A stretch of 23,472 nucleotides of DNA from Bacillota bacterium (lineage in GTDB: Bacteria > Bacillota > Sulfobacillia > Sulfobacillales > Sulfobacillaceae): assembly GCA_023381095.1 (NCBI GenBank), contig JAMCTO010000059.1, positions 1-23,472 of the forward strand, given 5' to 3'. The position numbers and the translations under genes are program-made. Every line of letters begins with the position of its first letter. The stretch's first letter is position 1. Of this stretch, positions 1-6,326 are shown piece by piece. The notes below the pieces were generated by a model. That model searched no databases. It had not been told where the DNA came from and saw nothing but the letters and a program-made list of their open reading frames with translations.

Positions 1-594
1 GCTCAGATGCTGCTTCATTTGCCAGGGCAAGTATTGATCTTTACCGAATATCGCGCCACTCAAGATATGTTGGTCAATTACTTAAACACCATGGGATTTC
101 CATCCAGGGCATTTCATGGGGGATTAAGGGGCAAAGAACGAGACGCATTGATTGAGTGGTTCCGCTCTCAACCTTCGGTTTTAGTATCAACGGAAGCGGG
201 GGGACAAGGCATAAACCTGCAATTTTGTCATCAATTGATAAACTTTGACTTGCCATGGAATCCCATGCGTATCGAACAACGCATTGGGCGAGTGCATCGT
301 ATTGGGCAGCAGCACCCGGTAGAAATTTATAACCTGCTGACTGTGGAGACTGTGGAAGAAGATATTCTGCGACTGCTCCACGAAAAAATTGACTTGTTCC
401 GCCAGGTTAATCGTTTACTTGACGTCATATTACGCCACTTGGAAAAACGGGGAAGCCTGGAAAGCCGACTTCTAGATATTTTCTTCTGGGAAGATGACCG
501 CTCCGAGATAGAAGCGCGATTGGATGCGTTAGGAAATGAATTTATTGCGGTTCGCAAACGATTAACCTGGCCCTCTTCGGAACCCGGACTGTAG
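1..594 (+). CDS. SNF2-family helicase, C-terminal part (5' end outside window)
   Basis: The frame is open from the first base, so only the C-terminal ~197 residues are present. The visible part is the second RecA-like lobe of an SNF2/Swi2 ATPase: motif IV VLIFTEY, then the FHGG segment, motif V as VSTEAGGQGINLQF, and motif VI as QRIGRVHRIGQ with the arginine-finger region. A charged helical tail follows and ends in TAG. Such proteins use ATP to translocate on double-stranded DNA or remodel protein-DNA complexes; bacterial substrates are mostly unknown. A SWIM zinc-finger protein, a frequent genomic partner of bacterial SNF2 proteins, lies about 6 kb downstream on the other strand. Family assignment is secure; the exact subfamily and the N-terminal domains cannot be seen. 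Confidence 0.93.
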   Translation, partial: AQMLLHLPGQVLIFTEYRATQDMLVNYLNTMGFPSRAFHGGLRGKERDALIEWFRSQPSVLVSTEAGGQGINLQFCHQLINFDLPWNPMRIEQRIGRVHRIGQQHPVEIYNLLTVETVEEDILRLLHEKIDLFRQVNRLLDVILRHLEKRGSLESRLLDIFFWEDDRSEIEARLDALGNEFIAVRKRLTWPSSEPGL

Positions 595-643
595 CCAACT
601 GACTGCCAAATCGATAAACTGAAATCTAGGATTGGAAAATATG

Positions 644-666
644 GACCCCACGGCTAATTGGGGGTC
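644..666 (+). repeat. Small inverted repeat after the helicase gene
   Basis: Six base pairs (GACCCC 644-649 with GGGGTC 661-666) enclose an 11-nt loop. There is no T-run afterwards. It lies between the helicase stop and the rhodanese start and might be a weak terminator or part of the rhodanese leader. I would not rely on it. Confidence 0.25.
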
Positions 667-713
667 GGTGACTTCTTGTGAAATGCCCGGGAAAAATGAA
701 AGGGGGGGTAGGT

Positions 714-1061
714 GTGGGCCTGGTTACTAATATCTCTTTCGGTCTGGTAGCGGTCTGGCTCGTCTGGTGTCGGGTAGCCCCGATTATTGGAACTCGACGG
801 ATTTCCGCTGAGAAGACTGCCGAGGCGTTGGCATCGGGGATAATCACGGTAGGGGATGTCCGTACCGTGGAAGAATTTGCCCGGGGCCATATCCCGCAAT
901 GTGAGTCAATTCCTTTGGCCGAGATTCGCCAACGGTGTCAACGGCTGGACGGCACTAAACCCGTAGTGCTTAGTTGTCGATTCGGTTACCGTGCCATGCC
1001 AGCATTTCATATATTTAAGCGGCGCGGTTTTCGCAACCATGCGGTGGTACCGGGGGCATGA
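714..1061 (+). CDS. Membrane-anchored single-domain rhodanese-like protein, apparently frameshifted at its 3' end
   Basis: I chose GTG at 714 because a strong Shine-Dalgarno run (AAAGGGGGG, 699-707) lies just upstream; an in-frame GTG at 678 lacks one. The 115-residue product has one hydrophobic N-terminal segment (about residues 6-20) and then a rhodanese fold with the DVRTVEEFARGHIP motif and an active-site loop CRFGYR, the Cys being residue 88. Rhodaneses carry sulfane sulfur as a Cys persulfide. The protein ends abruptly at VVPGA. A -1 shift at the GGGGG run (1052-1056) would continue as GGMIAWESDV, the expected rhodanese C-terminus, to a TGA at 1136-1138 that overlaps the next start codon as ATGA. 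So the gene probably carries a one-base deletion, a sequence error or, less likely, programmed frameshifting. Confidence 0.8.
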   Translation: MGLVTNISFGLVAVWLVWCRVAPIIGTRRISAEKTAEALASGIITVGDVRTVEEFARGHIPQCESIPLAEIRQRCQRLDGTKPVVLSCRFGYRAMPAFHIFKRRGFRNHAVVPGA

Positions 1062-1134
1062 TTGCCTGGGAATCCGATGTGTTCCCGACAATACAGGGAA
1101 GTATCGCAAGGGGGCAGAGACATGATGGTCGGGG

Positions 1135-1815
1135 ATGATAGCAATGAACCCTCTGTCTGAACGTGATAGGCAGACGCTACGTGAGATGTTTCGGGATTTG
1201 AAATTCTCGGTGCATCTGGAATTGTTTGTCGAAGAGGGCCATCAGTGGTCCCATGATGCTGTGGTTTTGCTTCGCGAAGTGGTGCGTGTAATGCCCGACT
1301 TGCTGCGCCTAGAGATCTGGAACGTGGGCCATGACAATTTATTGGCGGCTCTATATGGAGTGCAGCAAGTGCCGACTTTAGTCGTTGCGGATCATCGGCG
1401 GGAAGATAGCGGGATTCGGTTTATTGGTTTGCCGACGGGTTACGAATTTTCCGTGTTGATAGAAGCACTGCTGGATGTTTCGCAAAATCGCATCAGACTG
1501 TCAGATCCGTCTTTGAACTTTATTCGTAATATTGAAGACGATATTATGTTGGAGGTCTTTGTGACTCCAACCTGACCTCATTGCCCCCGGGCGGTACGCC
1601 TGGTTCACACATTGGCTTTAGCCAATCCGGCCAGAGTTCGCGGCACGGTGGTGGAAGCGACCGAATTTCCTCAATGGGCGGAAGAAAATGCGGTGTATGC
1701 TGTGCCTCGCACGATAATACGACTTGGCCGCGGTCCCTCTGGCGCCATTGAAGGGGCGGTTAGCGAAGACTACTTGATTCGCACGTTGAAAAACATTATA
1801 GAGCAAGGACGTTGA
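1135..1815 (+). CDS. PDO/glutaredoxin-like protein with two thioredoxin folds and an in-frame TGA at the active-site Cys (candidate selenoprotein)
   Basis: One frame runs from ATG 1135 (or ATG 1144) to TGA 1813, broken only by TGA at 1573-1575. Residues before it match the first fold and the start of the second in archaeal/thermophile protein disulfide oxidoreductases, including GIRFIGLPTGYEF and VFVTPT. Residues after it continue the second fold without a gap: PHCPRAVRLVHTLALANP, then a cis-Pro loop (AVPRT). The TGA stands at the first Cys of the C-terminal CPxC, giving [TGA]PHC. The N-terminal CxxC is replaced by HQWS, so this would be the sole redox site. Decoded as selenocysteine, the product has 226 residues with U147. 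Such proteins reduce or oxidise protein disulfides in the cytoplasm. The rhodanese lies upstream and panC starts 4 nt downstream. The alternative is a nonsense mutation of TGT/TGC. Confidence 0.7.
1587..1603 (+). promoter_or_regulatory. Candidate bacterial SECIS hairpin
   Basis: Seven pairs (CCGGGCG 1587-1593 with CGCCTGG 1597-1603, including one G-T wobble) close a GTA loop. The loop starts 18 nt after the TGA at 1573-1575, and its first base is G. As I recall the bacterial SECIS model, it asks for a stem-loop about 16-37 nt after UGA with a G in the first loop positions, and this fits. GC-rich coding DNA often gives short hairpins, so alone it is weak. No folding program was run. Confidence 0.4.
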
Positions 1816-1819
1816 ACTA

Positions 1820-2674
1820 GTGGAAATTGTGGTAACACTTGACCAAATGCGGTCTTGGCACGACACATGGCGTCGTTTGGGAAAAACCGTGGCTTTGGTG
1901 CCGACGATGGGGGCCTTGCATGCCGGGCACTTGGCTCTGGTCACCGAAGCTGCCAAAATTGTGGACAAGGTGGTGGTGTCCATATTTGTCAACCCGTTGC
2001 AGTTTGGTCCATCCGAAGATTTTTCCAGGTATCCGCGAGATTTAGCAGTCGACTTGGAGAAACTGGCTCAACTCGGCAAAACGGACGTGGTGTTTAATCC
2101 GACGGTGGAGATTATGTATCCCAGTGGTGCCAGTCTTACCACGGTAACCGTGGGAGAAATGTCGCAGGTGTTGTGCGGGCAGAGCCGCCCCACGCATTTT
2201 GCGGGTGTAACCACGGTAGTGACCAAGTTGCTACATATTGTTCAACCTGATGTGGCTGTGTTCGGGCAAAAGGACGCCCAACAGTTGGCCATCATTAGGC
2301 AAATGGTTCACGATTTGAATTTTCCGGTGAAGATCGTGGGAGTTGCTACCGTGAGGGAAAGTTCGGGATTAGCACTTTCTTCGAGAAATCAATATCTCTC
2401 ACCAGCGGAAAAAAACCAAGCCAGTTATCTGTACAGAGGACTAACGGCAGCGGAGGAGTTGTTTCGTAACGGGGAAAGACGATCGCGGGTCTTGGTGGCA
2501 CAGGTAAACAATATTCTGGCGTCTGCAGAATTGTCCGCAGAATATATCGAGTGTGTTGACTTTGAGTCGCTTTGCCAGGTTGACATCATAGAGCGTCCTG
2601 CGACGCTCGCGTTGGCCGCGTACGTCGGCCCTGCCCGCCTGATTGACAATATTACTTTAGATCCTGGTCATTAG
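1820..2674 (+). CDS. panC: Pantothenate synthetase
   Basis: PanC joins pantoate and beta-alanine with ATP through a pantoyl-adenylate, the last step of vitamin B5 synthesis, in the cytoplasm. The 284-residue length is normal. It shows the HxGH-type nucleotide motif PTMGALHAGH (His34 and His37), the NPLQFGPSEDFSRYPRD segment, FGQKDAQQLAIIRQM for pantoate binding, and the KMSKS-like SSRNQYLS loop. Translation starts at GTG 1820 with AAGGA at 1805-1809. The start is 4 nt after the thioredoxin-fold gene's final stop, suggesting co-transcription. panB and panD, its common operon partners, are not next to it. Confidence 0.96.
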   Translation: MEIVVTLDQMRSWHDTWRRLGKTVALVPTMGALHAGHLALVTEAAKIVDKVVVSIFVNPLQFGPSEDFSRYPRDLAVDLEKLAQLGKTDVVFNPTVEIMYPSGASLTTVTVGEMSQVLCGQSRPTHFAGVTTVVTKLLHIVQPDVAVFGQKDAQQLAIIRQMVHDLNFPVKIVGVATVRESSGLALSSRNQYLSPAEKNQASYLYRGLTAAEELFRNGERRSRVLVAQVNNILASAELSAEYIECVDFESLCQVDIIERPATLALAAYVGPARLIDNITLDPGH

Positions 2675-2696
2675 GGTTGGTGAGAAGCCATATACT
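2668..2696 (+). promoter_or_regulatory. Candidate sigma-E-type promoter for spmA
   Basis: CATATACT at 2689-2696 matches the Bacillus sigma-E -10 consensus CATACAHT at 7 of 8 positions (consensus from memory). Fourteen bases upstream is TCATTAG (2668-2674), a poor -35 match. spmA belongs to the mother-cell programme in Bacillus, which is why I looked. Transcription would begin near 2703. Inference from pattern only. Confidence 0.35.
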
Positions 2697-2728
2697 CCCG
2701 TAGGCGGGTTTACACGCGCCAACGGGAG
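2695..2728 (+). promoter_or_regulatory. Hairpin occluding the spmA ribosome-binding site
   Basis: CTCCCGT (2695-2701) pairs perfectly with ACGGGAG (2722-2728), and inside it GGCG (2703-2706) pairs with CGCC (2717-2720), separated only by an A-A mismatch. The right arm contains most of the spmA Shine-Dalgarno sequence (GGGAGGGG, 2724-2731). It could attenuate translation of RNA reading through from panC, or act as a T-less terminator. Confidence 0.55.
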
Positions 2729-2736
2729 GGGCTGTC

Positions 2737-3327
2737 ATGGTCAACGTTGTCTGGTTGTTGCTGATTTTGGGAGGACTTGCGGTCAGTGCGGCCCACCACT
2801 CGATGCTTTCGGTCACCGAAGCTATCGTCACCAGTAGTGAAAAAGCGGTAGAAATTGCCGTTGGATTTATTGGCATTATGTCACTTTGGCTAGGGATGGC
2901 TAAAATCGCTCAAGAGTCGGGACTAATGCGGGGATTGGCGCGGATCATGACTCCTCTGGTAGGACGATTGTTTCCGGGTATCCCCAAGGATCATCCGGCT
3001 ATGGGCAACATGTTAATGAACATGTCGGCAAATATTTTGGGCATGGGGGGAGCCGCCACCCCGTTTGGACTCAAAGCCATGGAGGAATTGCAAAAACTCA
3101 ACCGCGTCAAAGATCGAGCTTCTCAAGACATGATTACCTTTTTGGCCATCAACACAGCTTCAATCAACTTAATTCCCGCCACTGTGATTGCTCTCAGGGT
3201 GGCAGCGGGATCTCGCAACCCAACCGAAATTGTAGGCCCGACCATCATCGCCACTCTGTTTTCCTCGATTGTAGCCATTACTGTTGATCGTATTTTTCGA
3301 CGTTGGCACCGCAATTCGGATCAGTGA
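2737..3327 (+). CDS. spmA: Spore maturation protein A
   Basis: A 196-residue integral membrane protein of the nucleoside-recognition (Gate) family. Recognisable parts are the hydrophobic N-terminus, GFIGIMSLWLGMAKIAQESG, the conserved core MGNMLMNMSANILGMGGAATPFG at about residues 88-110, and INTASINLIPATVIALR. In Bacillus, SpmA works with SpmB during spore core dehydration and maturation. The ATG start has GGGAGGGG 5 nt upstream, inside a hairpin. Unusually, spmB does not follow in tandem: it converges from the opposite strand, with 22 nt between the stop codons. No terminator is visible in that gap. Confidence 0.95.
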   Translation: MVNVVWLLLILGGLAVSAAHHSMLSVTEAIVTSSEKAVEIAVGFIGIMSLWLGMAKIAQESGLMRGLARIMTPLVGRLFPGIPKDHPAMGNMLMNMSANILGMGGAATPFGLKAMEELQKLNRVKDRASQDMITFLAINTASINLIPATVIALRVAAGSRNPTEIVGPTIIATLFSSIVAITVDRIFRRWHRNSDQ

Positions 3328-3349
3328 CACGTGAGGACCGATACGCCAA

Positions 3350-3883
3350 TTAGAATAGCAGATGACAGATTACGATGGCAGCAACGAATCCGGCTAAATC
3401 GCCGATCAGGGCGACCGGCAATGCATATCGCGTCTGGCGCACTGCAATTGAGCCGAAATACAGAGTAATCACATAAAACGTCGTATCAGTGCTTCCCTGC
3501 AAAGTTGAGGCCACGCGGCCCACAAACGAGTCAGGTCCATAATGCTGCAAGAGACCGGTGGTCACTCCCAGTGCTGCGCCTCCGGAGAGTGGGCGAACCA
3601 AAATTAAGGGCACCACGGCAGCCGGTACTCCCACCCTTCCCAAAATAGGCGCCAGTAAATGAATGACCGCATCAAAGGCACCGGAAGCTTGGAAGATGTT
3701 GAGGGCCACTAAGATGCCTACTAGAAAGGGAATCATTCGAATAGCCATGGTAAAGCCTTCCTGAGCGCCTTCCACAAAGGTTTCGTAGACCTTAACGCCA
3801 CGGAGCCAGCCAAACAACGGAATAAATCCTATCAAAAATGGGATGGCCCAGATGGAAATGGTATCAATGAGTACAGAACTCAT
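3350..3883 (-). CDS. spmB: Spore maturation protein B
   Basis: A hydrophobic protein with the SpmB signature: WAIPFLIGFIPLFGWLRGVKVYETFVEGAQEGF near the N-terminus, then LVRPLSGGAALG and QGSTDTTFYVITLYFGS. It is the partner of SpmA in spore maturation and sits in a membrane. I prefer ATG 3883 (177 residues, close to the usual ~178) because AGAGGCGGG precedes it and the family begins this way. ATG 3904 would add seven residues without a good ribosome-binding site. It faces spmA tail to tail and is divergent from the RidA-family gene, so it must have its own promoter, which I could not identify convincingly. Confidence 0.94.
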   Translation of the reverse strand: MSSVLIDTISIWAIPFLIGFIPLFGWLRGVKVYETFVEGAQEGFTMAIRMIPFLVGILVALNIFQASGAFDAVIHLLAPILGRVGVPAAVVPLILVRPLSGGAALGVTTGLLQHYGPDSFVGRVASTLQGSTDTTFYVITLYFGSIAVRQTRYALPVALIGDLAGFVAAIVICHLLF

Positions 3884-3937
3884 AGCCACAACCCGCCTCT
3901 TCATGGTTATTGATAGGTGCCAGTGTCCGCCACTTCC

Positions 3938-3946
3938 TGGTATACT
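3938..3946 (+). promoter_or_regulatory. Possible extended -10 promoter for the RidA-rluB-NAPRT run
   Basis: TGGTATACT is a TGn extended -10 element upstream of the plus-strand run that starts at 4044. No matching -35 is placed correctly. It lies in the 160-nt divergent region between spmB and the RidA-family gene. Confidence 0.3.
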
Positions 3947-4043
3947 GATCCGCGAACCATGGATAGTTGCTGGATAGGAATGTGGGGACCGGCTATCCTA
4001 AACATATGTGGTTGGCAGAGCAGTATGAGTCGGGGGGATTCGG

Positions 4044-4517
4044 ATGTCACAAATTCAACGCACTGGCGAACGGCTTATGGCTTTGGGTATAGAATTGCCT
4101 GAACCTCCAAAGCCGGTTGCCTCTTATGTTCCCAGCGTGATTATCGGCAATCTGTGCTTTACCTCAGGGCAATTACCGTTAAAAGACGGAGTTTTAGTAG
4201 CTCAAGGTGCGGTAGGAGACACCGTTTCGGTGGAGGATGCGGTGGCGGCCGCTAGGCAGTCTATCCTCAATTGCATTAGTGTGGCAGCGGCGGCTGCCGG
4301 CAGTGTTGACCGCATCAAACGGGTGGTTAAGGTATTAGGCTTTGTCCAGAGCGATGATACATTTCATCAGCAACCTCAGGTGATTAATGGGGCTTCCGAC
4401 TTGCTGCAAGAGATTTTTGGCGACATGGGCCGGCATGCCCGCTCGGCAGTGGGGACCAACGCATTGCCCCTCGATGCTGCAGTGGAAATTGAGTGCATTT
4501 TTGAGCTGACGGAGTAA
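4044..4517 (+). CDS. RidA/YjgF-family protein
   Basis: A 157-residue member of the YjgF/YER057c/UK114 family. It has the ~150-residue form with the PVASYVPSVIIGNLCFTSGQLPLKDG entry segment, and HARSAVGTNALPLDAAVEIECIFEL at the C-terminus, where the Arg of HARSAVG is at the position that holds substrate carboxylates in RidA. RidA deaminates reactive enamine/imine intermediates from PLP enzymes; this longer subgroup is less well characterised, so the precise substrate is open. A G-rich ribosome-binding site (GGGGGG, 4032-4037) precedes ATG. The stop is 5 nt before the pseudouridine synthase start, so the two are probably co-transcribed. Confidence 0.88.
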   Translation: MSQIQRTGERLMALGIELPEPPKPVASYVPSVIIGNLCFTSGQLPLKDGVLVAQGAVGDTVSVEDAVAAARQSILNCISVAAAAAGSVDRIKRVVKVLGFVQSDDTFHQQPQVINGASDLLQEIFGDMGRHARSAVGTNALPLDAAVEIECIFELTE

Positions 4518-4522
4518 AGGGC

Positions 4523-5395
4523 ATGGAAGAGCGGGTTCAAAAGGTGCTGGCGCGCGCGGGGTTGGCGTCGCGTCGAACGGTTGAGCAGTGGATTGGTGCG
4601 GGTCGCGTAGAAGTCAATGGCGCAAAGGCCACATTGGGTATGGTCATAGATCCCAGCGTGGACCACATTACTGTCGATGGCCGACCGGTCTCCTCGGTCG
4701 AAGCACAAAAACGATATGTGTTAATGAACAAACCGGTGGGTTACACGACGACCCTGAAGGATCGCCATGCTCAACACTTGGTGTCGGATCTCCTCCCCTC
4801 CACTTGGGGTCGGCTATACCCTGTAGGCCGTCTGGACCGGGACACCGCAGGCTTGCTGCTGATGACCAATGACGGGACTTTGGCGCATCGATTAATGCAC
4901 CCCTCCTTTCAAGTTCCTAAAGTTTACGAGGCTTGGGTGCAGGGCAGACCCGGAGCGACCCATTTGGAACGCCTTCGAGACGGGATTCCCTTGGATGAGG
5001 GGATGGCTCATGCTCATAATCTTCAGGTGGTGAAGAGGGAAGCGGATCGCACTTTAGTGCGGTTGACTCTGACCGAAGGCATGAAGCGCGAAGTGCGACG
5101 TATTTTCCAGGTGATTGGCCATCCGGTGTTGGAGCTAACCCGGATTAAATATGGACCCTTATCTATCGAGGGCTTGGAGCCGGGACGATTTCGCCCGTTG
5201 ACCCATGCAGAAGTGAAAGCGCTGCAAGAAGCCTCGCGGCCACTTGAAGAACGCGCGATTAATTCACGAAGGAGAGCAATTGGAGATGAACGAAGCTCGC
5301 GACCTCACCATACAGGCCGTCTCAGTTTATCAACCCCCCGATCGCGGCATTCGGTCCGCGACACCCGAGGAAATTCGGGCCGGCCTCACCGCTGA
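4523..5395 (+). CDS. rluB: RluB-type rRNA pseudouridine synthase
   Basis: An N-terminal S4 RNA-binding domain (about residues 1-48, beginning MEERVQKVLARAGLASRR) is followed by a RsuA/RluB-type catalytic domain with MNKPVGYTTT and the catalytic motif GRLDRDTAGLLLMTNDG, Asp105 being the nucleophile, and later EGMKREVRRIF. RluB isomerises a uridine in the peptidyl-transferase region of 23S rRNA (position 2605 in E. coli). At 290 residues it is longer than the usual ~240-250: the last ~50 residues are a basic Arg/Ser/His tail, mostly encoded where the gene overlaps the next one out of frame by 110 nt. The tail may be real, as basic tails occur in this family, or may reflect loss of the original stop. 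Confidence 0.93.
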   Translation: MEERVQKVLARAGLASRRTVEQWIGAGRVEVNGAKATLGMVIDPSVDHITVDGRPVSSVEAQKRYVLMNKPVGYTTTLKDRHAQHLVSDLLPSTWGRLYPVGRLDRDTAGLLLMTNDGTLAHRLMHPSFQVPKVYEAWVQGRPGATHLERLRDGIPLDEGMAHAHNLQVVKREADRTLVRLTLTEGMKREVRRIFQVIGHPVLELTRIKYGPLSIEGLEPGRFRPLTHAEVKALQEASRPLEERAINSRRRAIGDERSSRPHHTGRLSLSTPRSRHSVRDTRGNSGRPHR

Positions 5396-6326
5396 CGTAT
5401 ATTTTGTTGGTACTCAGCAAATATTAGACCACTTGGGGCTCAAAGAAGATGTCGTGACTGCTGAAGTATTTGCCAACCGTGCTGGAGTGTTAGCCGGAAT
5501 TGAAGAGACTTTAGCGTTGTTGGCACCTTTGAATGTCAAGGTTGAGGCGTTGCCTGAGGGGAGCCTGGTGGAAACTAAAGAGGTGGTCATGAGAATTACG
5601 GGCCGCTACGGTGATTTTGGTCTCTATGAAACCGCACTGTTAGGGATACTGGCATCGTCGTCAGGGTGGGCTACGGCCACCCGCGAGGTTGTGCAGGCAG
5701 CGGATCCGGTTCCAGTGATTTCGTTTGGTGCACGTCATTTGCATCCGGCAGTGGCCTCGGTGATGGACCGTGCGGCACTGGTGGGAGGAGCCCAAGGCGC
5801 GAGCAGCATTTTAGGCGCCCGCCAGGCGGGCCAAATTCCTTCGGGCACAATGCCTTTGCCACTCCTGCTGATGGTTGGAGATACTGTACAAGCTGCCTTG
5901 GCGTATGACGCCGTGATGCCATCCACTGCTCCCAGGGTAGTATTGGTGGATACCTTTAAAGACGAGGCGGAAGAAGCTATTAGAGTGGCAAAGGCATTAG
6001 GGCCCTCGCTCCACGCAATACGGCTGGATACCCCCAGGGAGCGGGGCGGAGTGACCCCGGATTTGGTTCGGGAAGTGCGGATTCGGTTGGCTCAGGCAGG
6101 ATTTCCCGATATCGGGATTTTTGTATCGGGCGGGTTGACACCCGAGCGTATTGGACCGTTAAAAGCGGCTGGAGTCACCGGCTTTGGGGTGGGAAGCTAT
6201 ATTGCTGCGGCCGAACCTCTGGATATGACCATGGACTTGAAAACCGTCAACCAAAAGCCTGTCGCCAAGAGAGGGCGGATACCTGGAATTACTCCCTCGG
6301 AACGTTTGGTGCTGCGTTTGGGTTAA
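5286..6326 (+). CDS. Nicotinate phosphoribosyltransferase
   Basis: Converts nicotinate and PRPP to nicotinate mononucleotide in NAD salvage. The 346-residue length resembles the compact archaeal-type enzymes. Visible features are the N-terminal segment TADVYFVGTQQIL, then ISFGARHLHPAVASVMDRAALVGGAQGASS, GQIPSGTMPLPLLLMVGDT, VLVDTFKDEAEEAI (PRPP/phosphate site region), AIRLDTPRERGGVTPD, and the phosphate-binding IFVSGGLTPERI...GVGSYIA. I place the start at ATG 5286, 11 nt after AAGGAG (5269-5274); TTG 5280 and TTG 5244 are also in frame. The gene begins inside rluB and ends by overlapping the convergent SWIM gene by 38 nt. It could alternatively act on a related base, but nicotinate is most likely. 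Confidence 0.88.
   Translation: MNEARDLTIQAVSVYQPPDRGIRSATPEEIRAGLTADVYFVGTQQILDHLGLKEDVVTAEVFANRAGVLAGIEETLALLAPLNVKVEALPEGSLVETKEVVMRITGRYGDFGLYETALLGILASSSGWATATREVVQAADPVPVISFGARHLHPAVASVMDRAALVGGAQGASSILGARQAGQIPSGTMPLPLLLMVGDTVQAALAYDAVMPSTAPRVVLVDTFKDEAEEAIRVAKALGPSLHAIRLDTPRERGGVTPDLVREVRIRLAQAGFPDIGIFVSGGLTPERIGPLKAAGVTGFGVGSYIAAAEPLDMTMDLKTVNQKPVAKRGRIPGITPSERLVLRLG

Noticed and set aside
1612..1815. A separate small gene starting at TTG 1612
   Set aside because: It is in frame with the preceding ORF and encodes the rest of the same thioredoxin fold; no ribosome-binding site precedes the TTG.
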